Below, piece by piece: positions 21,601 through 28,706 of a DNA stretch of 64,000 nt. The notes beneath the pieces are model-generated. The model was not told the origin of the DNA and did not search any database. It saw only the letters and a list, made by a program, of their open reading frames with translations. A program made the translations under genes and the position numbers. The DNA comes from Carposina sasakii (taxonomy: Eukaryota; Arthropoda; Insecta; Lepidoptera; Carposinidae): positions 15,887,207-15,951,206 of the forward strand of contig CP053152.1 in the NCBI GenBank assembly GCA_014607495.2, read 5' to 3'. Position 1 is the stretch's first letter, and every line of letters starts with the position of its first letter.

Positions 21601-24600
21601 TTGATGCGCAAAGTGAAAATTTACCTACAAATTCACATGGTATCTTTGAATAAAATGTTTGTTAACCGATTTTAGATGCATTTACGTAAAAAATGCAGAT
21701 ATTAATGTAACTTTGGACCTCAATATCTTAAAATAAAACTTGGAAAAAGAAACGGTTAATATATAACGGATTTAAATATGACAAGAAGACGACGTACAAG
21801 CAGGCTGCAGTACTATGGAGATATCGTTTTTTGAAATCCAAACATTGTTAAGGAACTTTAACAATCTACGAGGTATTGAACTGAACTATCTGGAAAAAAT
21901 TAAATAAACTCTATCATTACAACCCTTTAGATACTCACTGCAGGGGCACAGCATAGGTCTTTCTTATCTGAGACAAGGCTTTTTTTCTCTATTGAGGGAT
22001 CGCCCACCACCGGGCCCTATACCCTCCGCTGACCCTCGGATCTGCCGACTCATGATCACGAACACAAGACACTACAGTCGCAACGAGAAGCCAGATCCAA
22101 GCACCTAGCATGCAACCATAAATACATAGCTGCTAATCCGAAAACCAATTAAATTTTTTATCGACATATGCTTCGCCAACACCCGTGGCATTATCAGGAT
22201 TAGTTTTCCATGTTAGTTCTATCTACCGAACCAACTAACTAACTTTTTTTTGTTTGGTTTAAAGAGGTTATAGATAATTAAAATTTGTTTGGTTTTATAC
22301 TTTCATTTATTGATATAAAAAGATCCATTAATGGATTTTTACTTTGGATCTTAGTGAACCTAGGGACATTCGGGGGAAAGCATTATGTTCAGCAGTAGAC
22401 TTCCTATGGCTGTATTGATGATGGCTTAAAGTGATGGTTATACTTAACCATTACCTAAGTAGTTAGTATCACCATAGAGTAATAACATAGAATAGAGTGC
22501 TAACATGGTCGATTCCGGCAGTCACACCCTAAACGTAAAATTAGTTCTACCTCTCCTTTTCTCAGCCATTTAGGTTAAGAACGGAGAGAGATAGACCTGA
22601 CTAAGATTAGGTTTAAATGTGACTGCCGCCGGAATCGACCCTAATACTAACGGCCTCAATGCACCTTGAGACTTTTGAGGATAGAGAGTACTGTTAATGT
22701 ACAGAAAAGCAATCTAACGGTCAAAGTCTGGAACTGTGAGGTACCGGCCGTTAGTAGGACATAGCACTCTATGCTATCTTATTCCTCTATGGTATCACGT
22801 AGTTACACTAACGTTCAATAAACTAGATGAATATCTTAAATCGTGGTAAGTAAATGAGCGAGTAGTAAGTATATTAGTAGTAAGCCTGTCCAAAATGTCC
22901 AATTTACTTCAGCTTAGAATGCCAACTTCGTGAAACTTCGCGAACATTTGGTCAAACAAATCACCATTGGCGTGTTCAACTATACAGCTTTGATAAAAAT
23001 AGGAATACTTTCATTTATTCATAGGAAGACTTTCAGTTATAAAATTTCATACAAGCTTTTGTTTAAATTCCCATTAGTGCAAATTTTAAAATCTTGGACC
23101 ATATCCCGTTGATCAATTTAGCTTAAATTTTATATTATTATCATGTTATTTTGATGACAATGCTATGATTTTTGAACTTTGACCAGAGATATCTTTTAAG
23201 TACGACGTATAAAAGGTCTGATGACTAAAAAATGGTACCTATTTGGTCTTAATTTGAAAAATAAACTTCGACATTACAATAATTATTTTAGTTCGTGTAT
23301 CGTAATACGCACGAGCTTGCCAGCAATAAAGTTCACGTCTGTACCCACCTTCACATTATATCCGTCTCCCGCATAATTGCTACACTAGAACGTTTTTCTA
23401 CCAACAAATTCACGGATCCTTCATGTTTGGCATTCCAAGGAAATGGCTCTTCCTATTTTTATTGAAGGCATGAAAATATTTAACGCCGGTCTTATTTGCT
23501 AGTGTTTCTTGTTTTAGTTCACAAACGGCCGCTGGTGTCATGATACAATACAATACATTTTGAAGTTGCAAATGAAATTTTATTAATAATTCTTTTCAGA
23601 TATGGGTAGATGCGAACGGAACAAATGAACAAATGCCGGTAAGTCGAGCGGTACTGGTTCCTAAACCGATGGCGATAACTTTGAGGTTATAAATAGACTG
23701 ACCGGCGTTCTCGCTTGCAGATGTGGTGTCCGCCGACCCCGCCCTCCGGCGACGGAGACGTGTACGTGGAGAGCTGGTCCCGCGCGCTGTACCGGGCCGG
23801 GCCCGCGCCCGACGCGCTTCTGCCCGCGCCGGCCCCGCGCCGCGCCGACGTCCGCCGCGCGCGCGCCGCCGCCCGCGCCGCGCCGCACGCGCCGCCGCCT
23901 TCGCTGTTCGAGCGCGCCACCGCACGCCCGCGCGCCCGCGCCCGCGCCGCGCCCGCCGCGCACGCGCACCCGCCGCCACACCAGCACGAGTGGAGCGCCG
24001 CCGAGGATGCCGCGCTGCACCGCGCGCTGCGACTGCAGCGCCTGCCCGCCGAGCCGCCCGCCGCGCTGCAGCCCAACTGGGACTGGGCCGCCGAGCTGGT
24101 GGATGAGGCGGCGCGCGCCTACCGCTCCCCGCGCGCCTGCCGCGAGCGCAGCGACGCGCTGGCCGACCCTGAGCGCGCGCGCCGCAAGCACCGCGCGCAG
24201 CCCGCGCGCGCGCCCGAGCCGCCGCGCCCGCCGCTCGCGCGCCTGGACGCCATGCGCGACGCGGCCGAGCGCCGCCGCGCCGCGCCCAAGCGCCGCCTGG
24301 ACGACGCCGCTGGCCGCAACCCCAAGCACGCGGCGCTGCTGCAGGACCACGGCGTCGACTACGACGCGCCGCCCACGCCCATGGAGGTGGCGTCGCGCCG
24401 CGCCGACCGCATCGCCAAGGAGAAGCAGAAGGCGGGCGCCGGGGCCGCGAGCGCCGCGCCCGCGCCCTCCGCCGCGCTCGTGGTGTCGGCGCCCAAGCCG
24501 GCGCGCCGTCCCGAGCCACGCGCGCCCGCGCCGCGCCCGGCCGCGCCGGCGCAGCTCGTGTACCGCCAGCAGGCGCTGCCGGCGCGCCAGCACCTCAAGA

Positions 24601-24815
24601 TCCTGCACCACGCGCCCGCGCCGCTCGGGCCAGGCGCGGCGGCCGGCGACGCGCTGCGCACGCTGCAGCTGCAGCAGCTGGCGCTTCGCCGCGCGCCGCC
24701 CGCCGCCGCCGCCGCGCCGCTTCCCGCGCCCGGCGCCGCTCGCCCCACGCACCACGTGGTGGTGGCGCACCTCTCCGCTCCGCGCGCGCCGCCGCCCGAC
24801 CCCGCCGCGCACTGA
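9641..24815 (+). CDS. dom: Domino/EP400-family SWI2/SNF2 chromatin-remodelling ATPase (10 coding exons)
   Basis: Catalytic subunit of the insect SWR1/TIP60-type complexes, which exchange H2A variants in nucleosomes in the nucleus. Exons: 9641-9700, 11503-11669, 11771-12155, 12244-14424, 15763-15959, 16253-16734, 16818-17076, 17164-17349, 23600-23638, 23721-24815. All introns are GT-AG and phases join. Domain order: Lys/Arg-rich N-terminus; HSA domain (GHWDYLLEEMAWLAQDFAHE onward, residues ~175-245, spanning exons 3-4); two acidic tracts; SNF2 lobe 1 with DEMGLGKT (478-485) and DEAQ (581-584); long insertion; lobe 2 with STRSGGVGLNLTGAD and [31 protein letters not shown]; SANT domain. About 1680 residues, shorter than Drosophila DOM-A and without a long Gln tail. 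Two single-base frame breaks (about 14188-14255 and 16921) interrupt an otherwise conserved frame; consensus error is my preferred explanation. Identity is very secure. Confidence 0.95.
9701..11502 (+). other. domino intron 1 (about 1.8 kb)
   Basis: GTAAGT donor at 9701 and a CCGCAG acceptor ending 11502. It holds AT-rich DNA, a short repeat around 10815-10920 with GACCAGACGTCCCGTTTT, and the Helitron-like repeat at 11110-11434. No other coding signal. Confidence 0.7.
11110..11434. mobile_element. Non-autonomous repeat ending CCACTAGTA (Helitron-like?), copy a
   Basis: It starts CTATACATATAATAAAAATA and ends TAGTCCACGCG...GGCGTCCACTAGTA. The same start, interior (CGGTTTGTCTGTG, TGAACCGATTTC, GACAGGTCCCACTTAAC) and end recur at 20990-21292. 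A CTAGT 3' end and lack of terminal inverted repeats resemble Helitron-like elements, but no hairpin or Rep/helicase is seen, so the class is tentative. Confidence 0.5.
12244..14424 (+). CDS. dom: domino exon 4: end of HSA, acidic linker, SNF2 ATPase lobe 1 and start of insertion
   Basis: It opens CARAVQKYFQDK, finishing the HSA domain begun in exon 3. Asp/Glu runs follow at about 12520-12570 and 12715-12800. The helicase starts near LRHALREYQHVGLHWLATMH. Motif I is DEMGLGKT, Ia VVAPTSVVLNWE, II DEAQNIKN, III LLTGTPLQNSLAELWSLMHF, then PFLLRRLKADVERQMP and LMQLRKVCNHPDLFEPRP. The DEAQ box and the long Pro/Ala-rich insertion after CNHPDLFEPRP are typical of the INO80/SWR1 subfamily. The reading frame must move by one base between about 14188 and 14255 to reach VALVNERRCWRLPLYGADLR and the GT donor at 14425. 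Large antisense ORFs here are composition artefacts. Confidence 0.93.
14461..14581. repeat. Short perfect foldback in domino intron 4
   Basis: ACAGCGCCATCTGTCTCG at about 14461 is exactly complementary to CGAGACAGATGGCGCTGT at about 14564, with roughly 85 bp between. It lies just after the exon 4 donor. It may be a tiny MITE. Confidence 0.6.
14776..15179. mobile_element. TA-flanked palindromic MITE (family 1, copy b) in domino intron 4
   Basis: The ends CAAGGTGTTTGTGACAGCC and GGCTGTCACGCACACCCCG are inverted and flanked by TA on both sides. The interior shares GTGATCCAAAAAACAGCAAT and CAATAACCAGTAAGCCCATT with the copy at 1982-2477. Confidence 0.7.
15182..15579. mobile_element. TA-flanked MITE (family 2, copy a), abutting the previous MITE
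   Basis: It starts CAGAGTGTTTTTTCGTCGCC right after the TA at 15180-15181 that also ends the previous MITE, and ends AGTCGCCCTG before TA at 15580-15581. A second, inverted copy ends at 37122 with GGTGGCCACA and CACCCTG, sharing GCATAAATGCACA/TGTGCATTTATGC and CGCGCGT words. An A13 run is present near 15307. Confidence 0.6.
16013..16080 (-). mobile_element. Non-LTR tail (GAAT)n plus CTTTATTTGAGACAG in domino intron 5
   Basis: Five GAAT units are followed by AAAGCTTTATTTGAGACAG. This is the same simple-repeat-plus-TTTATTTG pattern as at 5840 and probably a 5'-truncated retroposon end. Confidence 0.35.
16253..16734 (+). CDS. dom: domino exon 6: SNF2 ATPase lobe 2 (helicase C domain)
   Basis: It follows exon 5, which ends FPHPALLQYDCG, and reads GKLQTLARLLRRLRAGGHRV (motif IV region), VFTQMTRALDVLERFL, YLRLDGATRVERRQALVERF, LLSTRSGGVGLNLTGAD (motif V), [20 protein letters not shown] (motif VI arginine finger) and GTVEENILRKAQQKR. 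All residues expected for ATP hydrolysis coupling are present. It starts after CAG at 16250-16252 and ends at the GT donor 16735-16736 with complete codons. Confidence 0.95.
17350..17541 (+). CDS. dom: Alternative terminal extension of domino exon 8 with overlapping poly(A) signal
   Basis: If the exon 8 donor at 17350 is not used, the frame continues for 63 codons: a Pro/Ala/Arg-rich part, then GTVHINLWTLDERAP and GTLDAWLGRTNER, then TAA at 17539-17541. An AATAAA (17540-17545) overlaps the stop codon. High G/C third positions persist to the stop and collapse afterwards. Drosophila domino makes two isoforms with different C-termini (DOM-A with SANT, DOM-B without), so this could be the shorter form. 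The use of this end is inferred. Confidence 0.55.
   Translation: MRPRRRRAAPPSPPAPPAPAARATRSRGTVHINLWTLDERAPPAPPARRAGTLDAWLGRTNER
17546..18221 (+). other. Start of the large domino intron 8: CpG-rich block then AT-rich DNA
   Basis: The block 17580-17740 is rich in CG dinucleotides with CCTCCCCC-type runs and carries no convincing frame. It would be 3' UTR of the short isoform. After 17750 the composition becomes AT-rich with nothing recognisable. Confidence 0.35.
18222..18363. mobile_element. hAT-type MITE, 142 bp
   Basis: The ends CAGTGGTTGTCATACT and AGTATGACGATCACTG are inverted with small mismatches. The flanks tactagat and gtttagat agree at 6 of 8 positions, consistent with an old 8-bp duplication. 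Confidence 0.65.
18364..19066. other. Non-coding part of domino intron 8
   Basis: I see no ORF with coding character and no element ends. A weak resemblance to other repeats exists near 18530-18560 (CATAAATTCAGAAATCATT, as in the cluster at 3210). Confidence 0.3.
19067..19862. mobile_element. Foldback element with about 170-bp inverted arms in domino intron 8
   Basis: The left arm (about 19068-19235) runs from CACTATGGGTGCGCCCACCA through GCACCTAGCATGCAAGACGA to GGTGCAATG-type text in reverse. The right arm (about 19690-19862) is its near-perfect reverse complement, ending GGGCGCACCCATAGTG. The 455-bp spacer is AT-rich. A partial relative lies at 21995-22115 (CCCACCACCGGGCCCTATAC, GCACCTAGCATGCAA). 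No transposase is present. Confidence 0.75.
20154..20913. mobile_element. Foldback MITE with CCCGGCTAGCACG ends
   Basis: CCCGGCTAGCACGGCCA at the left and TGGTCGTGCTAGCCCGG at the right are inverted with small differences. Inside, ATCGATAA, TATCGATA, CGATATGATA and TCATATCG words occur repeatedly in both orientations. The interior is non-coding. Confidence 0.65.
20990..21294. mobile_element. Non-autonomous repeat ending CCACTAGTA, copy b
   Basis: Same start (TATATATAATAAAAATATAA) and end (TAGTCCACGCGGGCGTCCAC, then TAGTA) as the element at 11110-11434. Confidence 0.55.
21480..22440. repeat. Decayed repeats in domino intron 8
   Basis: 21490-21590 carries the TGTGTCTGTCTGTGGCATCG and AACGGATGATCC words of the CCCCCGAC repeat family. 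21995-22215 is half of the foldback family at 19067, including GCCAACACCCGTGGCATTAT. Direct copies of ATCCATTGATGGAT/ATCCATTAATGGAT flank it at about 21400 and 22320. Confidence 0.4.
22470..22800. repeat. Imperfect inverted repeat (ATAGAGTG...CACTCTAT) in domino intron 8
   Basis: AGAGTAATAACATAGAATAG at 22476 faces CTATGCTATCTTATTCCTCT at 22770. An inner pair, GTCGATTCCGGCAGTCACA and TGTGACTGCCGCCGGAATCG, is also inverted (about 22508 and 22618). The structure is that of a small foldback element. Confidence 0.5.
23300..23545 (-). pseudogene. Short broken coding-like relic, unidentified
   Basis: On the minus strand an ATG near 23541 opens 53 codons with mixed composition (CELKQETLANKTGVKYFHAF) up to a TGA. 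In another frame, downstream, DGYNVKVGTDVNFIAGKLVR continues with one stop before it. The two parts together look like a decayed gene or processed copy. I cannot name the family, and chance is possible. Confidence 0.2.
23721..24815 (+). CDS. dom: domino exon 10: SANT domain and C-terminal tail
   Basis: Exon 9 (23600-23638) encodes IWVDANGTNEQMP and joins in phase 0 to [19 protein letters not shown] here. This matches the EP400/DOM-A segment where a WxPPTPP motif precedes the SANT domain. The SANT domain starts at [14 protein letters not shown] (W codon 23991) and includes [39 protein letters not shown] and [18 protein letters not shown] follow, also conserved in EP400. The rest is Ala/Pro-rich with [10 protein letters not shown] at the end and TGA at 24813-24815. 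It is present only in the long isoform. Confidence 0.9.
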   Translation: [364 protein letters not shown]

Positions 24816-24827
24816 CATTGAATTGAC

Positions 24828-24833
24828 AATAAA
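24828..24833 (+). terminator. Poly(A) signal AATAAA of the long domino transcript
   Basis: AATAAA lies 12 bp after the exon 10 stop codon. The sequence turns AT-rich immediately downstream. Confidence 0.6.
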
Positions 24834-25040
24834 CTACCTCCCGATTATTTTATTATTGTACTTTTATTTCTCCATCACCAACCATTTAAACCGTTCTAGT
24901 TTAAAAGGAACAAGAGAATGTTTTATACTCGTAGAATCAGTAAGAACCTAATAAGCATATAGGGTATAGCTCACCGTATGCGTGATCCTGGCCAGAAAGT
25001 ATATGCCCTAGTAGAAATTTTTGATTTTTGCTATTTTTAA

Positions 25041-26145
25041 CCCCCGACGCAAAAACGACGGGGTGATAAGTTTGACGTGTGTGTGTGTGTAAATGTGTGT
25101 CTGTCTGTGGCATCGTAGCTCGCAAACGGATGATCCGATTTTAATGCGGTTTTTTTTTTGTTTGAAAGGTATATCAGTCGAGAGTGTTCTTAGCTATGTT
25201 TGGTGGAAATCGGTTCAGGTCTTCAAGGTCATCAGGTCGTTTGTTAGGTGTGATTGGAATGTTATACGCTCAGTTTGCTTGCAAGCATATGTGGGATCTG
25301 ACATTTGAAACACTAATGTCTTCTGGAACCACTAAGCTGGTCTGCTGTTAGGGCTCGAAGATAGGAGACGTAACCCTGGACTGCTTTTAGTAAACCCATC
25401 GAGTTTGGGCTCGTTGGATTTGTCTTAACCAGTTCTCTTTGTTTCTAATTGACGAGAACCTGATGCTGGAAATCTGGAACCTCTGAGCTGGTCTGATGAT
25501 AGGGCTCGAAGGTAGGAGACGTAACCCTGGTCTACCTTTTAGTAAACCCATCGAGTTTTGGCTCGTTGAATTTGTCTAGACTGGTTCTCTTCATGTTTCT
25601 AATTGACGAGGACCTGATGCTGGAAATGGGATGTGGCAGATGAAACCCTGATGAAACGGATAAACCGATTTATATTTTGCTGAAAATCTAGAATGACCAA
25701 AGTTTAATCTTTATTGTTTCTCTGCAATTCTCCCAGAGCCAGTTTATCATGAGGATTGTTAAACAGCTTCCTTTGGTCGAGATCGCTTATAGCGACCCCA
25801 TCTAAACTTTTTACGCGGCGAAAAATAAAAGAAATTAAATGAAAGAATGAAAACTTAAGGAGCTCCTTCAAAAAGCATGAAATAAAAAATTAAATTTAAA
25901 ATTTAAAAAAAGTACGCAATTTTTTTATTATCAAAAGGTTTAAAATGCTAAACCCTATAAAAAGCAAAAAATAACTATTAACACTACGTAAGTACCAACT
26001 AAAGCATGGCAGACTATCTACTCGGGACTGTGCCACCTTTATGTCGGAGGCATAACCGCTAATTTTGAACTGCAAATGGTTATCTTGGCCTGCTGTTGAC
26101 CGTACGTATGAAATTTTTGATTAAATTTTGTCGCGTCGGGGGACC
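25041..26145. mobile_element. CCCCCGAC-ended repeat, long copy (copy b)
   Basis: It starts CCCCCGACGCAAAAACGACG and ends TTTTGTCGCGTCGGGGG, so the termini CCCCCGACGC are inverted. Inside, a roughly 160-bp unit occurs twice in tandem (about 25318-25476 and 25478-25630), each with TAGGAGACGTAACCCTGG, GTAAACCCATCGAGTTT and GACGAG.ACCTGATGCTGG. The last 250 bp match copies at 7500-7780 and, inverted, at 26390-26655. No transposase frame is seen. Confidence 0.6.
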
Positions 26146-26389
26146 ACTCTAATTTATTAGCCTAACGTTAGAAGCACATTAAGAAGTCCTCAATCCCATT
26201 GTTATACAAATATAATTGTAATAGCTTACTTCACTTTAATTCTGAATACCTACTTACTTTAAAACATATCAGTAATTATAAATAATTATAAATATAATTT
26301 TGTTTAGATAGGTGATTTTTTTAATACTAATGTTGTGATTAGGTAGGAATCATTTGATTTAGGTAAGTATTTTCGAAGGTAAAAAGCGG

Positions 26390-26655
26390 TCCCCCGACGC
26401 GACAAAATTTTATCAAAAATTTCATACGTACGGTCTACAGCAGGCCAAGATTACCATTTGCAGTTCAAAATTAGCGGTTATGCCTCCGACATAAAGGTGG
26501 CACAAAGTCCCGAGTAGATAGTCTGCCATGCTTTAGTTGGTAGGTACTTACGTAGTGTTAAAAGTTATTTTTTGCTTTTTATAAGGTTTAGTATTTTAAA
26601 CCTTTTGTCATAATAATTGCGTTCTTTTTTTGGGTCGTGGGTTTTTTTATAGAGC
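26390..26655. repeat. Inverted partial copy of the CCCCCGAC repeat (copy c)
   Basis: It is the reverse complement of about 25900-26152: CCCCCGACGCGACAAAATTTT, CAGCAGGCCAAGATTACC, GGTTATGCCTCCGACATAAA and CATGCTTTAGTTGG appear in reverse order. With copy b it forms arms of about 255 bp around a roughly 235-bp AT-rich spacer. Confidence 0.6.
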
Positions 26656-27080
26656 TAATTAATTAATGTGTTGTCAGAGGTAAATGTGACGAAAATTCCA
26701 GAATTTGTGGCAACGGGAAGAGAATTAGGGCGCATAAACACTTCCGGCCAGAATCATGTTATAAAACGTGATCCCATCCAGAAAGATTGGAATTGTAGGA
26801 ATTTATCTACTTATATAGTGAATTTGTGATTCGCGCTCAATTTGCTCCGACAGTCTTGCTAATTGGTGGTTTAGTTTTCGATTTGGACATTAAACACCTA
26901 ACGGGATATCAAAACAATACTATTTAGAATTTATATGTGCAGGCGATGTAATCCAAAATGACAAAGGCGGACTCCTTCTAAAGTCATTGCGGATGGTTCA
27001 CATCAACTAATAGGGTAGGTAGACTGATTATAATAGAGGTACGCACGCAGGTTGCCTGTCATGAAAACGTATACATTCTT

Positions 27081-27404
27081 AGGGCGCATACACGTAGAAA
27101 GCCGGTTACCAGCGCTTATCGGCACCGATCCGCGCAAGTACCTAATCTCTACATAAAGGAAGCGGGTTAACGCTGGCGGGATGGCTCAATGCAATGCGTG
27201 TTGTTCCCTTGCAAATTAAGCAGTAAATGGCGGTAGCCCCAGCGCCTATCGGAACAGGTCAAAACTTATCGGCGACATTACGCGCTTTCCGGCACTGGTT
27301 CGGCAAAATGTAGGTATAGAAACTATCTGCGCGGATCGGTGCCGATAAGAGCTGGTAGATAGGCGCTGATGGTAACCAGCTTTCTAGTTACGTGTATACG
27401 CCTT
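27081..27404. mobile_element. Foldback MITE with GGGCGCATACACGTA ends
   Basis: GGGCGCATACACGTAGAAAGC at 27083 and GCTTTCTAGTTACGTGTATA then CGCC near 27400 are inverted. Inner pairs GGTTACCAGCGC/GCGC.TGATGGTAACC and ATCGGCACCGATCCGCGC/GCGCGGATCGGTGCCGAT are also inverted. Non-coding. Confidence 0.65.
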
Positions 27405-27572
27405 TAGAGGAAACTTTTGAAACATAATTGTAGGAAGATTTTGAAAAATAACTAAGCGTGTTATATTTTTATGTGAAATCAGTTTTAATCAAATTGTCTC
27501 TTATGCGTAATGGAAGAGGCAGGTGTATTAAATGTATACTTCTTACATGTAAGTAGTTCGACTAGATTAAAT

Positions 27573-28142
27573 TCAAAGAAGGGCGGGTAATGTCGGCGTC
27601 GGCACTCTCGCGGGGGCTGCGCCGGCGCCGTGCGCGCACAGGCGCAGCTCCACGTGCAGAAGGCGCGGCGCGGCCAGCAGGCGCGCGGCCGGCTCCAGCG
27701 CGTCGCCCAGCGCGCCCCACAGCGGCCGCAGCGCGGCGCGCGCCGCGCCCAGCCCCGCGCCTAGCGCCTGCAGCAGCGGCTGCAGCGCCAGGTTGTGCAA
27801 CAGCGCCAGCGCCGGCTTCAGCGCGCCGTCCGTCGCCGAGCCGCACACGGCGCCCAGCCCGGCCAGCGCCGCGCCCGCCGCGCAGCCCAGCAGCTCGCCC
27901 AGCACGAGCAGCGGCGCCGCCAGCAGCAGGCGCGCGCCCGCCAGCGCCTCTCGCAGGGCGGCTCGCGCTGGCCGCGCCCACCGCCTCGCCCAGCGCTCCA
28001 GGCGCGCGCCTCCCGCCACGCGCGCGCGCAGCTCGCCACCCGTCTCGCGCACGCCCGCCAACACGTACACTCGCACGCGCTCCGGCTCGCGTTCTGCGCG
28101 CACCGCAAACACTAAATTATGTTCTGTGCGACCCATTATCAA
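27573..28142 (-). CDS. Unidentified GC-rich ORF, hydrophobic Ala/Leu-rich protein (190 codons)
   Basis: The frame starts with Met codons at 28142 and 28136 (MGRTEHNLVFAVRAEREPER) and ends with TGA at 27573-27575. After a polar N-terminal third comes an Ala/Leu-rich half with several helices (ARLLLAAPLLVLGELLGCAA, LLHNLALQPLLQALG). Almost all third positions are G or C, as in the definite exons of Tpst and domino, whereas flanking DNA is AT-rich. This is the best argument that it is coding. It could be a single-exon gene or a 3' exon of the gene at 28707-32723. No AATAAA follows the stop closely. I do not recognise the family. Confidence 0.45.
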   Translation of the reverse strand: MIMGRTEHNLVFAVRAEREPERVRVYVLAGVRETGGELRARVAGGARLERWARRWARPARAALREALAGARLLLAAPLLVLGELLGCAAGAALAGLGAVCGSATDGALKPALALLHNLALQPLLQALGAGLGAARAALRPLWGALGDALEPAARLLAAPRLLHVELRLCAHGAGAAPARVPTPTLPALL

Positions 28143-28706
28143 ATTGGATTATTAGGGATATTATAACTATGACTAATAGGGATAGGATTTCATATTCCTT
28201 GGAAAACCTACATGCCGAATTTCAACTTTCTGTGCCGAGTGATTCAGCTGTAGGTACGTTATCTGTGGGGTAAGCACGAACCTTTTTACGCGGCGTAACG
28301 CTAGCGACTCGCTAGCAAAATCTATGTGATTTGACAGTTTGACGCTAGCATTACGGACTATCTAGAGGTTCGTACTTACCCCTCTTCTGTCAGTGACTTC
28401 ATCACTCAGTAACACAGAATATTTTAGTTACCTATAAGTATGTAAAATAAAATACCGTGGAATATTATTCTGAATTTAATATTAAGTTACCTACCCATCA
28501 CTGGAGCCAGTGAGTAGAGCTTACCTATGTACTCCGAATCTTCGAATGGTGCTGGTTTAAGTTTAGTCCACAGCGATTTTTCCTTTCGTTTCTTGAAAAA
28601 AAAGGCCTAGTTAATTTAGGAGTCAATACGAAAAACTTCTATCTACTACCTACGCCTTTCTATATATCTATTATTCGACCACGCCCAAATACAAATATTG
28701 ACATAC
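28143..28706. other. Interval between the ORF at 27573 and the five-exon gene
   Basis: On the minus strand a CCCCACAG acceptor (about 28271) precedes a 29-codon open stretch ending in TAG, a possible terminal exon in the right phase for the neighbouring gene. On the plus strand an overlapping ATG (28171) gives MTNRDRISYSLENLHAEF up to a GTAAGC. Both cannot be assumed real, and I cannot decide between them. Confidence 0.25.

Noticed and set aside
28171..28273. Plus-strand first exon MTNRDRISYSLENLHAEF with a GTAAGC donor
   Set aside because: It overlaps an equally plausible minus-strand exon and starts only about 35 bp from a minus-strand start codon. No downstream exon is found.
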